Both the position numbers and the translations under genes were made by a program. Source: BD2-11 sp965208255 (lineage in GTDB: Bacteria > Gemmatimonadota > Gemmatimonadetes > Longimicrobiales > Gaopeijiaceae). Taken from it: a stretch of DNA of 64,000 bases. The DNA lies in NCBI GenBank assembly GCA_965208255.1, contig OZ242324.1, positions 1,488,001 to 1,552,000 on the forward strand, written 5' to 3'. Each line of letters begins with the position of its first letter. Within the stretch, counting starts at the first letter, position 1. The notes under the pieces were generated by a model that worked only from the letters and a program-made list of their open reading frames with translations, did no database searches and was not told the DNA's origin. This document shows positions 62,025 through 64,000 of the stretch, piece after piece.

Positions 62025-63083
62025 TCACGGCCGGTGGACGGGGCGGCCGCGCCCGGGTCGAGGGGTCCCCCAGGCGGGTGCCGGGCGCTCGCCAGAGACT
62101 TGGTCGCGCAACGCTCGGGTCGCCGCCGGACCGACCCGGCAGCACCCACCGACGCCGGCTGCCCCGGAGGCGATCCAGGCGCGCGCCTCGACACCGGACT
62201 GGCTCACCTCGCCGGCCTTGCCCGAGCCGCCCGCCTCGCCCAAGCCGCCCGCGGGCCAGCTCCACTCCCCGGTGCCGGCGTCGTACACCTCCCCGGAGTT
62301 CGGATAGACGATCACGGGCAAATCGGTTGCCATGCGGATGCGTCCGATGAGTTCGCCGACATGGGCGGGCGCCACGCAGTTCACCCCCACCGCCACGACC
62401 CCCTCCGTCCCATCACACAGGCGCGCCACCTCCTCGACCGGCGTACCGTCCCAGAGGCGGGCTCCGTCGCCGCAGCAGAAGCTCATCCACGCCCGGGCTT
62501 CGGGCATCTCGGCCAGGATCCCCAGCAGCACCTCGGCCTCGAGGCCCGACGGTATGGTCTCGCACAGGATCACGTCGGCGGCGGAACGCGCGAAGAGCCG
62601 GAAACGGCGCCGGTGGAACTCGTCCAGGACTCCGGCTTCAACGCCGTAGCGGCCATCGTATTCCGACCCGTCCGCGAGATGCGCCCCGTAGGGGCCGACG
62701 CTCGCCGCCACCAGCGGCCGCGGGCGCCCGCGGAGCTCGCCGGCCGTCTCCCTCCAGAATTCATCGCGCGCCTCAACCGCCAGCGCGACCGAGAGCTTCA
62801 GCAGTCCCGCCGCCTCGGCGTCGCCGAAGCCCCGCGCGCGGAAGCCGGGGAAGCTCGCCTGGTAGCTGGCGGTCGTGATGCAGTCGGCGCCCGCGGCGAG
62901 ATACTCGGCGTGGATGCTCCGGATGGCGCCGGGGTTCGAGACGAGCAGTTCGGCGGACCAGAGCCGGGTGTCGAGCCGGTGTCCGCGGGCCTCGAGCGCC
63001 GTCGCGAGGCCCCCGTCGGTGATGAACGGCCGCCCGCGGGCAAGAAACGGCGCGAGGAGCCCGGTCCGCTCCGTCGGGCTCAT
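62025..63083 (-). CDS. mmuM: Homocysteine S-methyltransferase
   Basis: The enzyme methylates homocysteine (or selenohomocysteine) using S-methylmethionine or SAM. The 352-residue barrel has ITDGGLATALEARGHRLDTR, LWSAELLVSNPGAIRSIHAE, TTASYQASFPGF and the zinc ligands in VGVNCVAPAHV and GGCCRVGPA (GGCC motif). A Gly/Ala-rich loop (GGLGEAGGSGKAGEVSQSGV) is inserted before the last zinc site, longer than usual. ATG 63083 overlaps the stop of the upstream ArsC-like gene (ATGA), so the two are coupled. Confidence 0.93.
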   Translation of the reverse strand: MSPTERTGLLAPFLARGRPFITDGGLATALEARGHRLDTRLWSAELLVSNPGAIRSIHAEYLAAGADCITTASYQASFPGFRARGFGDAEAAGLLKLSVALAVEARDEFWRETAGELRGRPRPLVAASVGPYGAHLADGSEYDGRYGVEAGVLDEFHRRRFRLFARSAADVILCETIPSGLEAEVLLGILAEMPEARAWMSFCCGDGARLWDGTPVEEVARLCDGTEGVVAVGVNCVAPAHVGELIGRIRMATDLPVIVYPNSGEVYDAGTGEWSWPAGGLGEAGGSGKAGEVSQSGVEARAWIASGAAGVGGCCRVGPAATRALRDQVSGERPAPAWGTPRPGRGRPVHRP

Positions 63084-63442
63084 CCCTCCGGGCTGAGCAG
63101 CGTCGCCAGCATCTCCGCGTTGTATCCGACCAGAACCCGGCTTCCGCTGCGCATGGTGGGCGCGCGCAGCTTCCCGAAACGGCTGCACAGAAGCGCCACC
63201 AACTCCTCGTCGGCGGGCCGCTCGGCGGTGAGATCGAAATGCAGGATCTTCTTTCCCCTGGCGACGTAGAGGTCGTTCACGCCCTCCAGGAGGCCCAGCA
63301 CTGCGTCGCCCACCACGGGATTGCGCGTGGCGCTCTGCAGCTCCCCGGTGTCTATCTGGTTCTGCGCAAGAAACTCTTGCGTGCGCTTGCAGCTGGTTCA
63401 GCCCGGGCGATGATACCGCCACTCGACGGAAGACGTGGCCAT
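63080..63442 (-). CDS. ArsC-like thioredoxin-fold protein, candidate selenoprotein (in-frame TGA)
   Basis: A strong GGAGG lies 5 bases before ATG 63442. The frame reads MATSSVEWRYHRPG, then TGA (63400-63398), then TSCKRTQEFLAQNQIDTGEL, and continues to a normal stop at 63080, overlapping mmuM. Thioredoxin-fold proteins of this ArsC/glutaredoxin-like kind have CxxC at this place, so the TGA replaces the first redox cysteine (UTSC). The downstream part keeps the family's RAPTMRSGSRVLVGYN end. A perfect hairpin follows the TGA. Readings are a selenoprotein of 120 residues, a nonsense mutation, or a sequencing error. Read only after the TGA it starts at GTG 63316 with no redox site. Selenium genes are not in the window. 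Confidence 0.7.
63362..63392 (-). other. Candidate bacterial SECIS hairpin
   Basis: On the minus strand, 16 bases after the in-frame TGA, CGCAAGA pairs perfectly with TCTTGCG (63381-63375 with 63371-63365) around a GTT loop. A further CTG/CAG pairing lies outside (63392-63390 with 63364-63362). Bacterial SECIS elements sit just after UGA and have a short apical loop with an early G, as here. The outer part has an 8-base asymmetric bulge, so the fit is imperfect. Confidence 0.45.
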
Positions 63443-63818
63443 GAGTCCCTCCGGTGGGTTTGCGACGCAAACAGCAGGGGTGGCAACCGGCATGATCCGG
63501 GACGCCCTAACCTGTTTCATTGCATGATGATAAAGTGATCGATCGGACAAAGTCGCCGGTCTCTCGTCCGGCCGAAGTCTAGCAGCGCGCGGGCCCCTCG
63601 CTCAAGCCTCGCGCGTGGATGTGGACCCCGGCCCCGGGAAGGTTTCGGCCGCGCGCCCCGGCCCCCCGCTCCTCCCAACCGCCGGCGCGGACGCGCGCGA
63701 TCGCCCGTCCGGCCTTGCGACGCCATCGCGGCAGTTCGAATCTTGGGGCGACGCAAGTGGCAGCGGGGAGGAGCACACGCCCGCGATGCACAGTGAGCCC
63801 GACACTCTGGAGACAGGG
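63443..63818. other. Intergenic region between divergent genes
   Basis: A 376-base region between the ArsC-like gene (minus) and a secreted-protein gene (plus). A short AT-rich stretch near 63515-63540 (TTTCATTGCATGATGATAAA) may hold a promoter. The rest is GC-rich with no convincing open frame. I looked for a tRNA-Sec-like cloverleaf and did not find one. Confidence 0.5.
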
Positions 63819-64000
63819 ATGACCATGATCCGTTGCGCCGCGCTGGGATGCCTTCTCCTGGCGGCCGATGCCGGCGCCCAGTCGCTCGAAGACGCGAGAT
63901 CCGCGTTTGCGGAGGGGCGTTTCCTCGAAGCGACGGAGCTCGGCGAGGCGCTGGGGACCTCCGACAGCTACGCCCTGGCGGCGGAATCTCTCGCGATACA
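63819..64000 (+). CDS. Secreted protein, truncated by window end
   Basis: The frame starts at ATG 63819, preceded by GGAG at 6-7 bases, and runs off the window. The N-terminus MTMIRCAALGCLLLAADAGA is a short signal peptide, followed by QSLEDARSAFAEGRFLEATE and LGEALGTSDSYALAAESLAI, an amphipathic helical pattern typical of TPR-type repeats. Only about 60 residues are visible. Function cannot be assigned. Confidence 0.7.
   Translation, partial: MTMIRCAALGCLLLAADAGAQSLEDARSAFAEGRFLEATELGEALGTSDSYALAAESLAI

Noticed and set aside
63481..63600. Possible tRNA-Sec near the candidate selenoprotein
   Set aside because: No acceptor/T-arm pairing or TCA anticodon loop could be drawn.

Overview
The window is about 64 kb of GC-rich bacterial chromosome, dense with genes and mostly housekeeping. 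Genes are packed in short operons, and many neighbours overlap by 4 bases (ATGA, GTGA and, unusually, CTGA). A UbiE/MenG methyltransferase (menaquinone or ubiquinone), a System I cytochrome c maturation operon with a CXXXY-type CcmE, DUF547 and M16 proteases and lineage-specific secreted proteins suggest a Gram-negative of the Gemmatimonadota or a nearby phylum. That placement is inference from gene content; no rRNA is present.

Layout. 1-829: right end of an IS21-type element (3' part of istB plus two 24-bp terminal repeats) inserted into a secreted TPR gene next to tRNA-Gln. 2136-13433, minus strand: ispE, a flippase-like membrane protein, pdxJ, hflX, rarA, cca, a small unknown, alaS and recA. 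13679-15884, plus: DUF547 protein and two TIGR04283/TIGR04282-type sugar enzymes. 15969-22912, minus: a secreted protein, then ccmD, C, B, A, a zinc-ribbon protein, ccmF and ccmE. 23012-29024, minus: glpK, maf, dtd, glmS, glmM. 29136-37135, plus: trans-sulfuration enzyme, M48 protease, purD, YbjQ-like, mutM and an M16 pair. 37169-42375: ubiE, then an ECF sigma factor, anti-sigma factor and three envelope proteins. 42392-48839, minus: mrp, NifU-like scaffold and a surface-polysaccharide group. 49100-51589, plus: pruA and proC. 51690-63442, minus: penicillin-acylase-like hydrolase, second trans-sulfuration enzyme, a STAS/HATPase regulatory pair, two sugar kinases, lepA, threonine aldolase, homocysteine methyltransferase and an ArsC-like redox protein. 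63819-64000: start of a secreted protein.

Most unusual points. (1) The ArsC-like gene at 63080-63442 has an in-frame TGA exactly where a thioredoxin-fold protein of this type carries its first redox cysteine (UxxC). It has a strong ribosome binding site upstream and a perfect 7-bp hairpin downstream: a candidate selenoprotein. (2) Several genes can only be read in full from non-standard starts: mutM from CTG, hflX from ATA, the penicillin-acylase gene from CTG in a CTGA overlap, and probably a flippase-like gene from CTG in another CTGA overlap. (3) The cytochrome c operon is the variant type, with CXXXY CcmE and no CcmH, plus an unexplained zinc-ribbon partner. (4) Two compact regulatory modules, ECF sigma/anti-sigma/envelope and STAS/HATPase/winged-helix, look uncharacterised.
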